The notes beneath the pieces are model-generated. The model was not told where the DNA came from. It did no database searches and saw nothing but the letters and a program-made list of their open reading frames with translations. A DNA stretch of 59,640 nt, taken from positions 1 through 59,640 of the forward strand of contig JAEEML010000144.1 of the NCBI GenBank assembly GCA_016283195.1, written 5' to 3'. Below, in pieces: positions 7,917 through 16,482 of the stretch. This DNA is from Deltaproteobacteria bacterium. Its GTDB lineage: Bacteria > JAEEML01. Every line of letters starts with the position of its first letter. The stretch's first letter is position 1. A program made the translations under genes and the position numbers.

Positions 7917-8603
7917 TTAATTCCAAGAGCCGTTACTTATAGTAACCGTGAGACCGTTGCTACCTTCCATAATGCCTGTGCCAACACCTTCAACCACTTC
8001 AACAGCAATATCACCAGCAGCATTCTCAAAACGTCCGCCCATTGGCGTAAGTACATAAGCGGAACTGCCGCGGGCGGTTTGGGCAAATACCGTGGTAAAC
8101 GAGGAGACAAATGGCTGAGATAACGGAATATAACTGCGTGATCTAAGTAATTCATTTATAGTCAACTGGTAGGTTGAGCCGCTTTTTAAGAGATTATTGG
8201 TTTTTATTAAAAGTTTATCTTCCAGTACTTCAACCGAGAGCGGCACGCTTTCGTTCTGAGTGCGTTTTAAACTAACAGCGCTGGAGGCATCTTCGGCCGA
8301 AAGCGGGGCGCTAAAACGCACCGTAATAAGCTGCGTAGTCAGCGGCACATTTTGGGCACCGTCAAAGGGCTCCACTGCGGTCACACAAAAATCAGCATAT
8401 TTGCGGCAAAAATTATTCTCGCAGCGATTACATACCCCCGGGCAATCAGAGGGAACTTTGCAAAGCCGCCCCTCCGGGCATACCCCATTGGGACATGTCT
8501 CTTCCGGTGCTTCTCCGCTATATGTCGGTGGGGTACTGCATGAAACACAGGTTAACGAAAAAACGAAAACAAAGGCACAAAAGCCATAGCGCGTGGTGCT
8601 CAT
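7917..8603 (-). CDS. Cys-rich lipoprotein with Big_5 Ig-like domain
   Basis: This 228-aa protein begins with a signal peptide and Cys at residues 19 and 22 (LTCVSC), probably a lipoprotein with an atypical lipobox. Residues about 37-73 are Cys-rich (CPNGVCPEGRLC, CNRCENNFC). Residues about 74-170 match the bacterial Ig-like Big_5/SbsA type: VTAVEPFDGAQNVPL, ITVRFSAPLS, then LKSGSTYQLTI. The last 30 residues (VEVVEGVGTG...VTISNGSWN) are echoed in the lipoprotein at 45949-46584 (VEILGGAMSG...VQINEGSWK). It lies 21 bases upstream of the fibre gene on the same strand. The pair probably forms an operon in which this lipoprotein could help anchor or export the fibre. Confidence 0.75.
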   Translation of the reverse strand: MSTTRYGFCAFVFVFSLTCVSCSTPPTYSGEAPEETCPNGVCPEGRLCKVPSDCPGVCNRCENNFCRKYADFCVTAVEPFDGAQNVPLTTQLITVRFSAPLSAEDASSAVSLKRTQNESVPLSVEVLEDKLLIKTNNLLKSGSTYQLTINELLRSRSYIPLSQPFVSSFTTVFAQTARGSSAYVLTPMGGRFENAAGDIAVEVVEGVGTGIMEGSNGLTVTISNGSWN

Positions 8604-8722
8604 CTCGTCCTCCTTTGGTGCATTGGAAAACTGCGGCGGAGTATATAGCTCTGGATTTTAAATTGTCAAGATATTTTTTATATAGGTAGCTTTACTGATT
8701 ATTTGATTGAATTTCTTAATTT

Positions 8723-9532
8723 TTATTCAGCTTTGGCTTCGGCGGCGGCCGGCTTTTCTTCTTTTTTGGCTTCCGGCGGCAAAGGAGCAACTTCGCCCTT
8801 TAAAAGGGCCAGTTCGCTGACAGAGTTGTAATAGCGCTTTTGCCAATCGGCCAATTTATCTTCGGCGAGTTCCGCTTTGCCTTTGGCAATAATATCGGCC
8901 TGGCGATAATCTTCAATACGCCGTTCCATGCGCGAAAGGGAGCGCTTCAAAGCAGTGCGCTCTTCGGCAAGTTCTTTATTTTTAGCTTTGATAGCCTTTA
9001 ATTCTTCTTCAAGAGCGGCAATGCGCCCCTCAAGAGCCGGGTCTTTAGCCGCTTTTGCCGGCGCCGGTTCTTTGGCAACCACTTCATCTTGAAGGGCTTT
9101 TTCTGCTTTTTTGGCTACTTTGCCGGCTGTTGCTTTAACATTTTCGAGTTCGCTCTTTAGCTCTTCGCGCTCAGTTCTAAGCTGCTCCAGCGAAGCATAA
9201 ACTTTGTTAAATTCATTATTGCGAATATCAAATTCTTCTTTTTGTTTATTAAGAGCTTTTTGTAAATCGGCGATTTCTTGTTTTATTTCGTCGTTTTTAC
9301 GGCGCGATTTAGACAGCTTTTCGCGATATTCCTGAATATTGCCGCTGTTACTCCGGCTGTCTTCTTGCACTTTTTGCAAATTGCTTTTGAGCTCTTTTAT
9401 TTGATCATTAAGAACATCCTGTTTGGCTTTTAGCTCATAAGTTATTTTGTTTTTGCCATTTAAGATAATGGTCAGCACCACTACTACTATACTGGCTAGT
9501 GCAACTAATCCCCACACTGCTTCTACTGGCAT
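8723..9532 (-). CDS. Membrane-anchored coiled-coil protein
   Basis: This 269-aa protein has one transmembrane segment at residues 6-24 (WGLVALASIVVVVLTIIL). It is followed by heptad-rich charged sequence (about 30-160 and 175-240) with an Ala/Pro/Lys linker near 150-170 and an Ala/Glu/Lys tail. The N-terminal segment is uncleaved, so most of the protein would sit on one side of the inner membrane. I recognise no named family. It is the last gene of the rpmH-rnpA-yidD-yidC-jag run, 52 bases after jag, where many bacteria carry mnmE. A structural or envelope role is possible, but nothing in the sequence fixes it. Confidence 0.75.
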   Translation of the reverse strand: MPVEAVWGLVALASIVVVVLTIILNGKNKITYELKAKQDVLNDQIKELKSNLQKVQEDSRSNSGNIQEYREKLSKSRRKNDEIKQEIADLQKALNKQKEEFDIRNNEFNKVYASLEQLRTEREELKSELENVKATAGKVAKKAEKALQDEVVAKEPAPAKAAKDPALEGRIAALEEELKAIKAKNKELAEERTALKRSLSRMERRIEDYRQADIIAKGKAELAEDKLADWQKRYYNSVSELALLKGEVAPLPPEAKKEEKPAAAEAKAE

Positions 9533-9584
9533 GATTCACCTCTTTTAAAAATAGGATTTACCAAAAGAGCCGTTAAGAGCCGGC

Positions 9585-10097
9585 TCACCGCTCATCAGGT
9601 ACAATAACAATATAGCGCTCATCACCATCGCCTGTCGAGTGGGTAGATACACCGGGATACTCTTTTAAGGCCATGTGCACAATACGCCGCTCACCGGCCG
9701 GCATGGGTTTTAACTCAATAGTATGGCCGGTATCTATAGCTTTATTAGCCATTCTGATAGCCATTTGCGTGACAATATCACGCCGCCGTTCGGTATAATC
9801 ATCAACATCTACCAGCACTTCCGGTGCTGCGCCGTGGAAATGTTTTTGCAGCATTAAAGTTAAAAGCATTTGCATAGCATGCAAAGTATCGCCATGGCGG
9901 CCAATCAAGAGGCTTTCATCGTTTCCTTTAAGAGAAATAAGCGGCACACCATCGCGTTCGCTCACAGTTATGGTTATGTCGGCCCCCATTAAATTAAGCA
10001 ATTTACCAATGAGTTCACGGGCCACATTCACGGTCTCTTCCGGCGTAGGCGCCGCCACAGCTGCTGTTTCCTCTTTTTTGGTTTCGATGTCACTCAT
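9585..10097 (-). CDS. jag: RNA-binding protein KhpB/Jag (KH and R3H domains)
   Basis: This 170-aa protein is directly downstream of yidC, the usual place for jag. A type II KH domain covers about residues 35-95, with the GxxG loop in LIGRHGDTLHAMQ. An R3H domain covers about 105-165, with the Arg/His pair in AGERRIVHMALKE. KhpB binds RNA, pairs with KhpA in several bacteria, and affects cell elongation and division. A KhpA homologue is present at 28763-28996. The long Jag-N domain found in Firmicutes and some others is absent; the N-terminus is just an acidic, Thr/Ala-rich leader of about 20 residues. Confidence 0.9.
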   Translation of the reverse strand: MSDIETKKEETAAVAAPTPEETVNVARELIGKLLNLMGADITITVSERDGVPLISLKGNDESLLIGRHGDTLHAMQMLLTLMLQKHFHGAAPEVLVDVDDYTERRRDIVTQMAIRMANKAIDTGHTIELKPMPAGERRIVHMALKEYPGVSTHSTGDGDERYIVIVPDER

Positions 10098-10116
10098 AAT
10101 AATACCTCCACTAGGG

Positions 10117-11841
10117 TTAAGATGCTTTATAAGTTTTGTTGATATAAAGCTGGTGCAAAATACTCAAGATGGAATTAACCAGTGTATAGAGCACCAGAGC
10201 ACTGGGCAAAGCAAACATAATAAGGGTTAAAAACACCGGCATAGTGTACATCATCACCTTCATTTGCTGATTTTGCTGGCTGTTATTGCTGGGCGACATA
10301 AATTTTTGTTGCAAAAAGGTCATCAGCCCGAGAGCAATGGCCAAAAAAGGTATCGGCTCTTTGAGAGAAAGGTCGCTAATCCAGAGGAATGGCTGCTGAT
10401 AGAGCTCAACTGCCGAACCGATAGCCCGGTAAAGTGCCACATAAATGGGCATTTGCAAGAGCATAGGCAGGCAGCCGGTCATCAGCGGATTAAAATGCTC
10501 CTCTTGATAGAGTTTCATCATCTCCCGCGTTTGGGCTTCCTGATCGTTGGCATAGCGCTTTTTAATTTCTTCCAGCTTGGGTTGCAATTTTTGCATGGCC
10601 CGCATAGAGAGCATATTTTTATGATTAACCGGAGTTAATATGAGTTTTACTACCAGAGTAAGCAAAATAATAGCGAGGCCGTAGCTGCCGGTCCAGTCAT
10701 GGAAAATCCCCATCAGCCAGAGCATGGGCTTAGCTAAAAAGGCCAGAGGTATGCCCCAGAGCACATAATCAACCGATTCTTCGAGAGCCATATCAGCCAT
10801 ATCAAAGGATTTTTGCATTTTGGGGCCGATAAAAGCACGGTAATTAATGGTGGTACTGGCACCCGGCGCTATATTGCGGCTATCCATAATATAAGATATT
10901 TCCGCATAAGCCTCGTTTGTCTTCTTATGTAAGTGACAAACACCGTGGGGCAAAGGAAAATCCGGGCTGGGGCCAACAGCCGCCAGGAAATATTGCCGAT
11001 CGGCGCCGACCCAGCGAATATTACCCTGATATTCTTCGTCTTTTTCCACTTTTTTGGCTGGCTTTGCCTCCAAATCTTTATCAAGAAGGCACTTTAAAGT
11101 GAGCACATCAATAGCTGGAGCCATAAAAGTGCTCTCATGGAGGCTCTCAAAGCCTTCCACTGTCACCTCGGGAATAATGGGCAGAACAACTCGCGAACGG
11201 TTGGTAATTTTTGCTTCCACATCAACGATATAGCTATCTTTGTGCTTATAGCGCAAATCAACTGCCAGCTGTTTTGTCTCGCTGTGCAAAATTATTTCAT
11301 CGCTACTCTTAGCCAGCACTTTATAGCCTTTGGGCATTTCGATATACTCGCCCAAAGTAAGGCGGAGCTGCTCATTCGGCACCATGGAAACCGGCTGCCC
11401 GGCCACCTCTTTTATATCCCCCTGAGCTTTGTCTTTAGGCAGCTCCTCACCAAGGCGCATGGTAAAATCTTTTAAATTCCAGGTAGTAAAGGTGGCATTC
11501 TTATTGGAAATGGCAATATCGCCGGCCGCGGTTGAGAAGGGATAAAACTCTTCTATAAAAGGTTTGGCGGCTATAGCAGCTGAAGCTGCGGCTGGGCTAT
11601 CGCTCGCGCCATCGGTTACGCTGTCGGTTGAACCATCGCTCCGCGCATCAGCGCTTTGCAAAGCGAGCGCCGGGATAAAAGAGGGCGCCACGGCCTTGGC
11701 GGAAAGTGTCTCCGTAGCGGCATCGAGAACAGCTGCCGGCTCCGCTTCTGGGGCGGGGAAAAGAGCTTTCCAGCCCACCCAAATTGCTAAAATAATAATA
11801 GTAGTAAGAAGGATGCGACCTTCCTGATGTTGTTCATTCAT
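10117..11841 (-). CDS. yidC: Membrane protein insertase YidC
   Basis: YidC inserts and folds inner-membrane proteins, alone or with SecYEG. The 574-aa length fits the Gram-negative form. A first transmembrane helix (about residues 9-27) is followed by a large periplasmic beta-sandwich domain from about 110 to 340. The conserved 5-helix core begins near 355, with the cytoplasmic coiled-coil hairpin ([20 protein letters not shown]) and the conserved [20 protein letters not shown] stretch. An Ala/Ser/Asp-rich linker of about 60 residues separates the first helix from the periplasmic domain. The start overlaps the end of yidD by ATGA, and jag follows after 19 bases. Confidence 0.96.
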   Translation of the reverse strand: MNEQHQEGRILLTTIIILAIWVGWKALFPAPEAEPAAVLDAATETLSAKAVAPSFIPALALQSADARSDGSTDSVTDGASDSPAAASAAIAAKPFIEEFYPFSTAAGDIAISNKNATFTTWNLKDFTMRLGEELPKDKAQGDIKEVAGQPVSMVPNEQLRLTLGEYIEMPKGYKVLAKSSDEIILHSETKQLAVDLRYKHKDSYIVDVEAKITNRSRVVLPIIPEVTVEGFESLHESTFMAPAIDVLTLKCLLDKDLEAKPAKKVEKDEEYQGNIRWVGADRQYFLAAVGPSPDFPLPHGVCHLHKKTNEAYAEISYIMDSRNIAPGASTTINYRAFIGPKMQKSFDMADMALEESVDYVLWGIPLAFLAKPMLWLMGIFHDWTGSYGLAIILLTLVVKLILTPVNHKNMLSMRAMQKLQPKLEEIKKRYANDQEAQTREMMKLYQEEHFNPLMTGCLPMLLQMPIYVALYRAIGSAVELYQQPFLWISDLSLKEPIPFLAIALGLMTFLQQKFMSPSNNSQQNQQMKVMMYTMPVFLTLIMFALPSALVLYTLVNSILSILHQLYINKTYKAS

Positions 11842-12101
11842 GGTACGGGATCATAGCCTCCGGGATGAAAGGGATGGCATTTTAAAATACGCTTTAAGCC
11901 GAGGAAAAAGCCGCGCACAAAACCATAGCGTCTAATAGCTTCATAAGTATATTGCGAACAAGTGGGGCGAAAGCGACAAACTGGCGGTTTTAAAGGAGAA
12001 ATATAGCGTCTGTAAAAAGTAATAAGGAGCAGCGCCAGCCTAGCCGGCAGGGAGATAAGGAGAGTTATAAGGCTCTTATTTTCCTTTTCTTCCATGCTCA
12101 C
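11838..12101 (-). CDS. yidD: Membrane protein insertion efficiency factor YidD
   Basis: YidD is a small, peripheral inner-membrane protein that helps YidC-dependent insertion. The 87-aa product has the family signature [20 protein letters not shown] and the end [17 protein letters not shown]. It overlaps rnpA (ATGA at 12098-12101) and yidC (11838-11841), so the three genes should be translationally coupled. The extra N-terminal 15 residues ([10 protein letters not shown]...) are polar; a second in-frame ATG at residue 3 is possible. Confidence 0.95.
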   Translation of the reverse strand: MSMEEKENKSLITLLISLPARLALLLITFYRRYISPLKPPVCRFRPTCSQYTYEAIRRYGFVRGFFLGLKRILKCHPFHPGGYDPVP

Positions 12102-12472
12102 TCTCTTTGTCTGCCGCTCGCCATGAGGCCAGCCTTTTTAAAAAGGCGCTCGCTATCTTTAGCCAAATCAACAAAAGTGGCTTTAAGAGAAGCCGGTTTG
12201 GCAATAAGCACAATATCGGCCTCTTTTGTGGCCAAAGCTCTAAGTTCCCGCCCCAAATGTCTAAGCCGGCGGCGCAATAAATTGCGCTCATGCGCCAGGT
12301 GGGAAACCCGCTTACTCACAGTAAGGCCGACCCTAAGGCCCTGCCCACTTGCCGTTTCGTAAACATAAAGCACCACATAGCGACCGGGATAACGCTTTCC
12401 CTCAGCTTGCGCAGTAAGAAACTCTACCCGCTTAATCAAACGGGCAGTGCGGGGAAAACAGGCTCTTGTCAT
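12098..12472 (-). CDS. rnpA: Ribonuclease P protein component RnpA
   Basis: RnpA is the protein subunit of RNase P, which removes 5' leaders from pre-tRNAs. The 124-aa size is normal. The family core is visible as [20 protein letters not shown] followed by RRRLR, which is the RNR-type RNA-binding motif, and the N-terminal [20 protein letters not shown] segment. It lies between rpmH (52 bases upstream) and yidD (4-base overlap), the conserved order in most bacteria. Confidence 0.93.
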   Translation of the reverse strand: MTRACFPRTARLIKRVEFLTAQAEGKRYPGRYVVLYVYETASGQGLRVGLTVSKRVSHLAHERNLLRRRLRHLGRELRALATKEADIVLIAKPASLKATFVDLAKDSERLFKKAGLMASGRQRE

Positions 12473-12524
12473 GCTCTTAGCGGTGCAAAGTAACCCCAGC
12501 GGTTACCGCATAGAAAGCGGAGAC

Positions 12525-12674
12525 TTACTTGGTGTAAATGGTAGCAGCCAGATTTTTGCGACCTTTGGCCCGGCGGCGACGAATAACATTGCGCCCACCG
12601 GCGGTAGCCATACGAGCTCTAAAGCCTAATCTGTTAATGCGGCGGCGATTATGAGGTTGAAATGTCCGTTTCAT
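12525..12674 (-). CDS. rpmH: 50S ribosomal protein L34
   Basis: The 49-residue product begins [18 protein letters not shown], continues with [20 protein letters not shown] and ends AATIYTK, matching L34 throughout. L34 is a small basic protein of the large ribosomal subunit. It heads the rnpA-yidD-yidC-jag operon. Upstream lies a nested imperfect inverted repeat (12704-12756) rather than recognisable DnaA boxes, so the origin is not visibly next to this gene. Confidence 0.97.
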   Translation of the reverse strand: MKRTFQPHNRRRINRLGFRARMATAGGRNVIRRRRAKGRKNLAATIYTK

Positions 12675-12703
12675 TTTATCTCTCCATTCAGGCTAAATTA
12701 AAA

Positions 12704-12756
12704 CGTTACATAAGCCATTGGCCAACATGGAGGCCAACTGGTGGCGCTATGTTACG
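12704..12756. repeat. Nested imperfect inverted repeat upstream of rpmH
   Basis: Three nested arm pairs share one centre: CGTTACATA (12704) with TATGTTACG (12748, one mismatch), GCCA (12714) with TGGC (12742), and TTGGCC (12718) with GGCCAA (12732). It lies 30-82 bases upstream of rpmH and downstream of the ssnA-like gene. It may be a terminator-leader structure or a protein-binding site. Confidence 0.5.
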
Positions 12757-12824
12757 CAATAATAGCCTTTTGTCAATATATATTTAGTTTTTTGTGGCCA
12801 AAGAAATGGTTTTAAAGCTCTTTA

Positions 12825-14162
12825 TCAGGCGCCGAGCCGTTTCCAGAGCGCCTTGGCCAATTCGCGAGCTTTAGCATGAGCCTCAACTTCGTCGATAGTG
12901 GTTAACTGGCCATCTTTTAAAAGCACTTTACCGTTTACAATGGTATGCTTAGCGGTGGTATAACGCACGCCGAAGAGGAAATGGCCGAGGAAGTTATTTA
13001 CGGTAATGGGCGTTGGGGCCAAATAATCAAAAACGGCGATATCGGCTACCGCTCCCGGAGTAAGTTCACCGAGAGTAACGCCAAAAAGTTTGCTGCTAAA
13101 ATCAATATTACCATCAAAGAGCAAAGTGCCGCTCTCTATAAAGCCCACGCCGGGATCTTTGGTCACCAGCCGTTGCAACATGGAGACAGTGGTGGCTTCC
13201 TGGCGGATATCGCCGCTCATACCGTCGCTACCCAGACCCACGCGCACTCCATGCTCCAGCATTTGAATGATGCGGGCGGCACCAACGGCATTATTCATAT
13301 TGGATTGGGGATTGTGCACCACAAAAGATTTAGTCTCGGCAAGCAGTTCAATCTCTTCATGATCGACATGAATACAATGGGCACAAATGGTCTTGGATCC
13401 CAGCATACCAAAATCGGCCAGGCGGCGCAAAACGCGCTTATTGTAATGGGTTAAATTATAATCCTGGTCGGCTTGGCCTTCGGCGCAGTGCACATGGTAA
13501 CCGATACCCACATCACTGCCGGCTTCGGCGCATTGTTCCAAGCTGCTGTCGCTCAAAGTAAAAGCGGCATGGAGGCCAAAAAGCCCCTGCATCATAGTGG
13601 GGGTTGTCTCACGGCAATGTTTGGCAAAAGCCACATTTTCATTAATACCCTCTTTCATTATGTCGAGGCCGTCGCGGTCGGAAACTTCATAACAGGTAGC
13701 GAGGCGCAGCGGCACCTTTTCCGCCGCTTTGGCAATAGTAAAAAGCGAGCCGGTGACGGCATGGGGGCTGGCATGGTGATCCAGCATGGTGGTGGCGCCG
13801 GCACGCACCGCTTGAATCATCGGGAGTAGTGCCGAGTAATATATATCATCTTGGTTCAACCCTTTATCTAGCTTCCACCAGAGATTTTCCAAAATATCGG
13901 TAAAAGTTTTGGGAGTGGGGCCGAGCGGGGCCATACCCCGGGCAAATGTGCTGTAAAGGTGCATGTGGGAGTTGATGAGGCCGGGCATAACAAGGCGCCC
14001 TTCCGCATCCAGTTCTTCATCGGCTTTACCTTGCCAGGAGCCGCTTGGGCCAACAGCCAAAATTTTGCCCTCGCTGATAATTACCTCGCCGTTTTCAATA
14101 ATCTGGGGATTTTTGCCCATTGTGGCCACAACACCGTTTTTCAGCCGAATAACCTCACTCAT
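12825..14162 (-). CDS. ssnA: SsnA-like amidohydrolase (metal-dependent aminohydrolase)
   Basis: This 445-aa protein belongs to the TRZ/ATZ/SsnA amidohydrolases, which use a divalent metal in a TIM barrel to hydrolyse amino or amide groups. Metal ligands are visible as NSHMHL (about residue 65), YHVHCAEG (about 223), the AHCIH segment and LGSDGM (about 315). Several stretches match SsnA rather than chlorohydrolases: NLWWKLD, LDHHASP, and SNMNNAVG. SsnA occurs with purine-degradation genes in enterics, but its substrate is unsettled and no such partner genes are here. I chose the ATG at 14162 because GGAG lies 8 bases upstream; an in-frame GTG two codons earlier is too close to that site. Confidence 0.85.
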   Translation of the reverse strand: MSEVIRLKNGVVATMGKNPQIIENGEVIISEGKILAVGPSGSWQGKADEELDAEGRLVMPGLINSHMHLYSTFARGMAPLGPTPKTFTDILENLWWKLDKGLNQDDIYYSALLPMIQAVRAGATTMLDHHASPHAVTGSLFTIAKAAEKVPLRLATCYEVSDRDGLDIMKEGINENVAFAKHCRETTPTMMQGLFGLHAAFTLSDSSLEQCAEAGSDVGIGYHVHCAEGQADQDYNLTHYNKRVLRRLADFGMLGSKTICAHCIHVDHEEIELLAETKSFVVHNPQSNMNNAVGAARIIQMLEHGVRVGLGSDGMSGDIRQEATTVSMLQRLVTKDPGVGFIESGTLLFDGNIDFSSKLFGVTLGELTPGAVADIAVFDYLAPTPITVNNFLGHFLFGVRYTTAKHTIVNGKVLLKDGQLTTIDEVEAHAKARELAKALWKRLGA

Positions 14163-14184
14163 ACACACTTCTCCGTTGTTATTG

Positions 14185-14202
14185 GCTCTCGCTATTGAGA
14201 GC
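14185..14202. promoter_or_regulatory. Inverted repeat in the ssnA-like 5' region
   Basis: GCTCTC (14185-14190) and GAGAGC (14197-14202) flank a 6-base GCTATT spacer, about 22 bases upstream of the gene start. This could be an operator or leader hairpin; no regulator gene is adjacent. Confidence 0.3.
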
Positions 14203-14298
14203 GGGAAGTATCATAATGGATTCATTATAAAAGTGAAGAGCTTATTCTTGTATTTTATATATTATTGCCGGAAAAGCCGGAGAGGGAGGATTTTTTAA

Positions 14299-14790
14299 TT
14301 ACTTTTTCGCTGAGGCTTTTTTAGCGGGAGCTTTCTTTACTTCTTTTTTGGCCGGAGCGGCTTTCTTGGCCGGAGCGGCAGGAGCTTTTTTAACTTCTTC
14401 TTTTTTGGCGGGGGCCGCTTTTTTTGCCGGAGCAGCCTTCTTTACTTCCTCTTTTTTGGCCGGAGCGGCTTTCTTGGCCGGAGCGGCAGGAACTTTTTTA
14501 ACTTCTTCTTTTTTAGCGGGGGCAGCCTTTTTCGCCGGGGCCTTCTTTGCTGCTTCTTTTTTAGGATCTTCTTTCTTTATTTCAACCATGTCTTCCAAGC
14601 GGGCTTGGAGGCCGATTTGAATCATAAGAGCCAATTCTTCTGGCGCGGATATATCATCCTCTTTGGCAAAATCTTCAATCATAATGAGTAGTTCTTCAGG
14701 CATTTCAATGCTTAAAGTAACAAATTTGCTCTCTTTAATTGCTGCGCTTTGTTTACTACTCTTACTACTTGATTTTTTTGCTGTGGCCAT
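14299..14790 (-). CDS. Histone H1-like Lys/Ala/Pro-rich protein
   Basis: The 163-aa protein has two parts. Residues about 20-72 contain FVTLSIEMPEELLIMIEDFA and a following helix, which could be a small ribbon-helix-helix-like or helical domain. Residues about 78-163 are low-complexity AAPAKKEEVKK and APAKK repeats, a highly basic tail like eukaryotic H1 and bacterial H1-like proteins. Such tails bind DNA non-specifically and can compact the nucleoid. The repeats are also near-identical at the DNA level, so the tail length may vary between strains. It is monocistronic, with a 12-bp palindrome CCACCATGGTGG about 40 bases upstream. A chromatin role is likely but unproven. Confidence 0.75.
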   Translation of the reverse strand: MATAKKSSSKSSKQSAAIKESKFVTLSIEMPEELLIMIEDFAKEDDISAPEELALMIQIGLQARLEDMVEIKKEDPKKEAAKKAPAKKAAPAKKEEVKKVPAAPAKKAAPAKKEEVKKAAPAKKAAPAKKEEVKKAPAAPAKKAAPAKKEVKKAPAKKASAKK

Positions 14791-14984
14791 ATTTTGACTC
14801 CTTTAGCCATAAAGACTTGCCGGCACCTAACCCACCATGGTGGCCGCCCAGGCAAGAAACATAAGCAAAATTTTAACAAAGTATTGGTATAAGTGCAATA
14901 GAAAAGGGGCGCTAATTTTTGATTTTTTTAAAAATAACGATTAGCAGATTTTAGCGGAAGCTTTTAAGAGCGAGAAAAGTATAA

Positions 14985-16352
14985 TTACTTGATATTCTGA
15001 GCGCCGTATTTAGCCATAGCGCCGAAGAGTTGATACATCTCCTCACGCGGATAGTGGTTGGCATACATACTGACATTGGTTTGAATGGTACCCACCTGAT
15101 TCATACCGAGAGCCGAACGGAATTGGTTGGCCGGGGAGTTGGGGTTGAAATCAGTCTTTTCGGTGTAGCTGACATTTAAGAAGTTTTTCAGATAATTTTG
15201 GTTGATTTTGGTGCCGAAAGCTTTGGGATCGGTCAGGTTGATATTGCCATCGAGGCTCTCGTAATCATCTTCGATATCTTCAAAATCAGCATAGCGGATA
15301 TATTTCACGCTGGGGGAGACGGTGTAAGAGAAATCGCCCTTGCGGTTAAGGAAGAAGACATTGTTATCAACTTTAACTTTTTTGGTTTTGTCGTTGCCCT
15401 TACTCATATCAACAGCGGACATGACGGTGAGGCCAAAGATGTTGTGGTGGAAGTTGCAGCTGAAGTCTGATTCGCAGCGCACGCCGTAGCCCATATCGCC
15501 AAGGTCATTCAGGCGGCTCCAAGTGAAGAGGACGGTGTTGTTGGCTACTTCCAGATTGGCAGCGTGCACTTTGGGCGCACCCTTTTTGGCCCAGGGATCA
15601 ACAAAGGCGCCAAAGACACTGATGGCCTGCATACGGATGTTCATAAAGACATTGTTTTTAACAGTGAAGGTGCCCTTGGGGAAAGAGCTTTGGACACCAA
15701 AGTTGTCGCCGTTGGCAAAGAGGCAGTTCTGCACAGTGAAGTTGCCTTCGCCGCCGGTGCCGTCAACGTGGAGGAGGGCCCGCTCACGTGAGGAGAATTG
15801 GGCTTCCTGAGTGGGGTTGTCGATGGTGTTGCCCTTGGCGGGGCCGGTGGGAACCAGCATACCGAGAGCAAAGCCTTCCGGTTTACCTTTATTGGGGTGA
15901 TAGGTATTGGAAAAAGCCTCGTCGATGGTGAGCCCGTCAACCACCACGTTGTAGCCTTTCTTGCCGCTAAGTTTGTAGGCGAGAATACCGCGGCCGGTGC
16001 CTTGGTCGGGGTTATTGGCGTTCATGGGTTGCAAAACGGTGGGGTTCTTAATAGGGTCGCGGGAGCTGAAATCATTGGTATAACCACCGATAATGTTAAC
16101 CGGCTCATTGACCTCAAACCAACCCTGCTTGGCTTTGCCCTGATAAATGCCGCCGGCTACGTGAATTGTGTCACCGGCCTTGGCTTCGGCAATGGCTTTG
16201 AAAAGGTTTTTGTAAGGTGCGGCTTTGGTGCCGGCGTTGTCGCCTTTGTTTTTGCCTGTTTCAATAGAAACATAAATGTCGGCAGCCTGAGCAGTGGTGG
16301 CGCCCATCATAATGATGGCCAGAGCGGTTAGAAACGAGTGAGACTTTTTCAT
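14985..16352 (-). CDS. Secreted right-handed beta-helix protein
   Basis: The 455-aa product starts at the ATG at 16352, which follows AGGAGG by 7 bases; a longer upstream frame lacks a ribosome site. A signal peptide ends ATTAQA. The mature protein begins DIYVSIETG...KAAPYKNLFKAIAEA...DTIHVAGGIYQG, the hallmark start of DUF1565-type parallel beta-helix proteins. Repeated strand-turn units such as FTVQNCLFANGDN, FTVKNNVFMN and LEVANNTVLFT follow, as in pectate-lyase folds. No catalytic pattern for a specific polysaccharide lyase is obvious. It is probably periplasmic or surface-located and may bind or degrade polysaccharide. Confidence 0.8.
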   Translation of the reverse strand: MKKSHSFLTALAIIMMGATTAQAADIYVSIETGKNKGDNAGTKAAPYKNLFKAIAEAKAGDTIHVAGGIYQGKAKQGWFEVNEPVNIIGGYTNDFSSRDPIKNPTVLQPMNANNPDQGTGRGILAYKLSGKKGYNVVVDGLTIDEAFSNTYHPNKGKPEGFALGMLVPTGPAKGNTIDNPTQEAQFSSRERALLHVDGTGGEGNFTVQNCLFANGDNFGVQSSFPKGTFTVKNNVFMNIRMQAISVFGAFVDPWAKKGAPKVHAANLEVANNTVLFTWSRLNDLGDMGYGVRCESDFSCNFHHNIFGLTVMSAVDMSKGNDKTKKVKVDNNVFFLNRKGDFSYTVSPSVKYIRYADFEDIEDDYESLDGNINLTDPKAFGTKINQNYLKNFLNVSYTEKTDFNPNSPANQFRSALGMNQVGTIQTNVSMYANHYPREEMYQLFGAMAKYGAQNIK

Positions 16353-16372
16353 TAGGGAGACCTCCTTAATAG

Positions 16373-16391
16373 ATGCTTTACCATAAAGCAT
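16373..16391. promoter_or_regulatory. Perfect 8-bp inverted repeat upstream of the beta-helix gene
   Basis: ATGCTTTA (16373-16380) and TAAAGCAT (16384-16391) surround a CCA loop, 21 bases upstream of the start codon. It would form a leader hairpin or be an operator for the gene at 14985-16352. Confidence 0.45.
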
Positions 16392-16482
16392 GCGGGTGAG
16401 GATTATGCACAAACTGCCTCTAAATGCAATAGACTTATGCAAGCCGCCATATTCGGGGAAAGTCCACTCTATAAACGCTCTT

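Noticed and set aside
6393-8603. Prophage tail module
   Set aside because: The collar-like domains follow signal peptides and lipoprotein genes, with no capsid, terminase or other phage genes nearby.
12675-12824. oriC next to rpmH
   Set aside because: AT-rich stretch is present but no TTATCCACA-like DnaA boxes or dnaA gene were seen.
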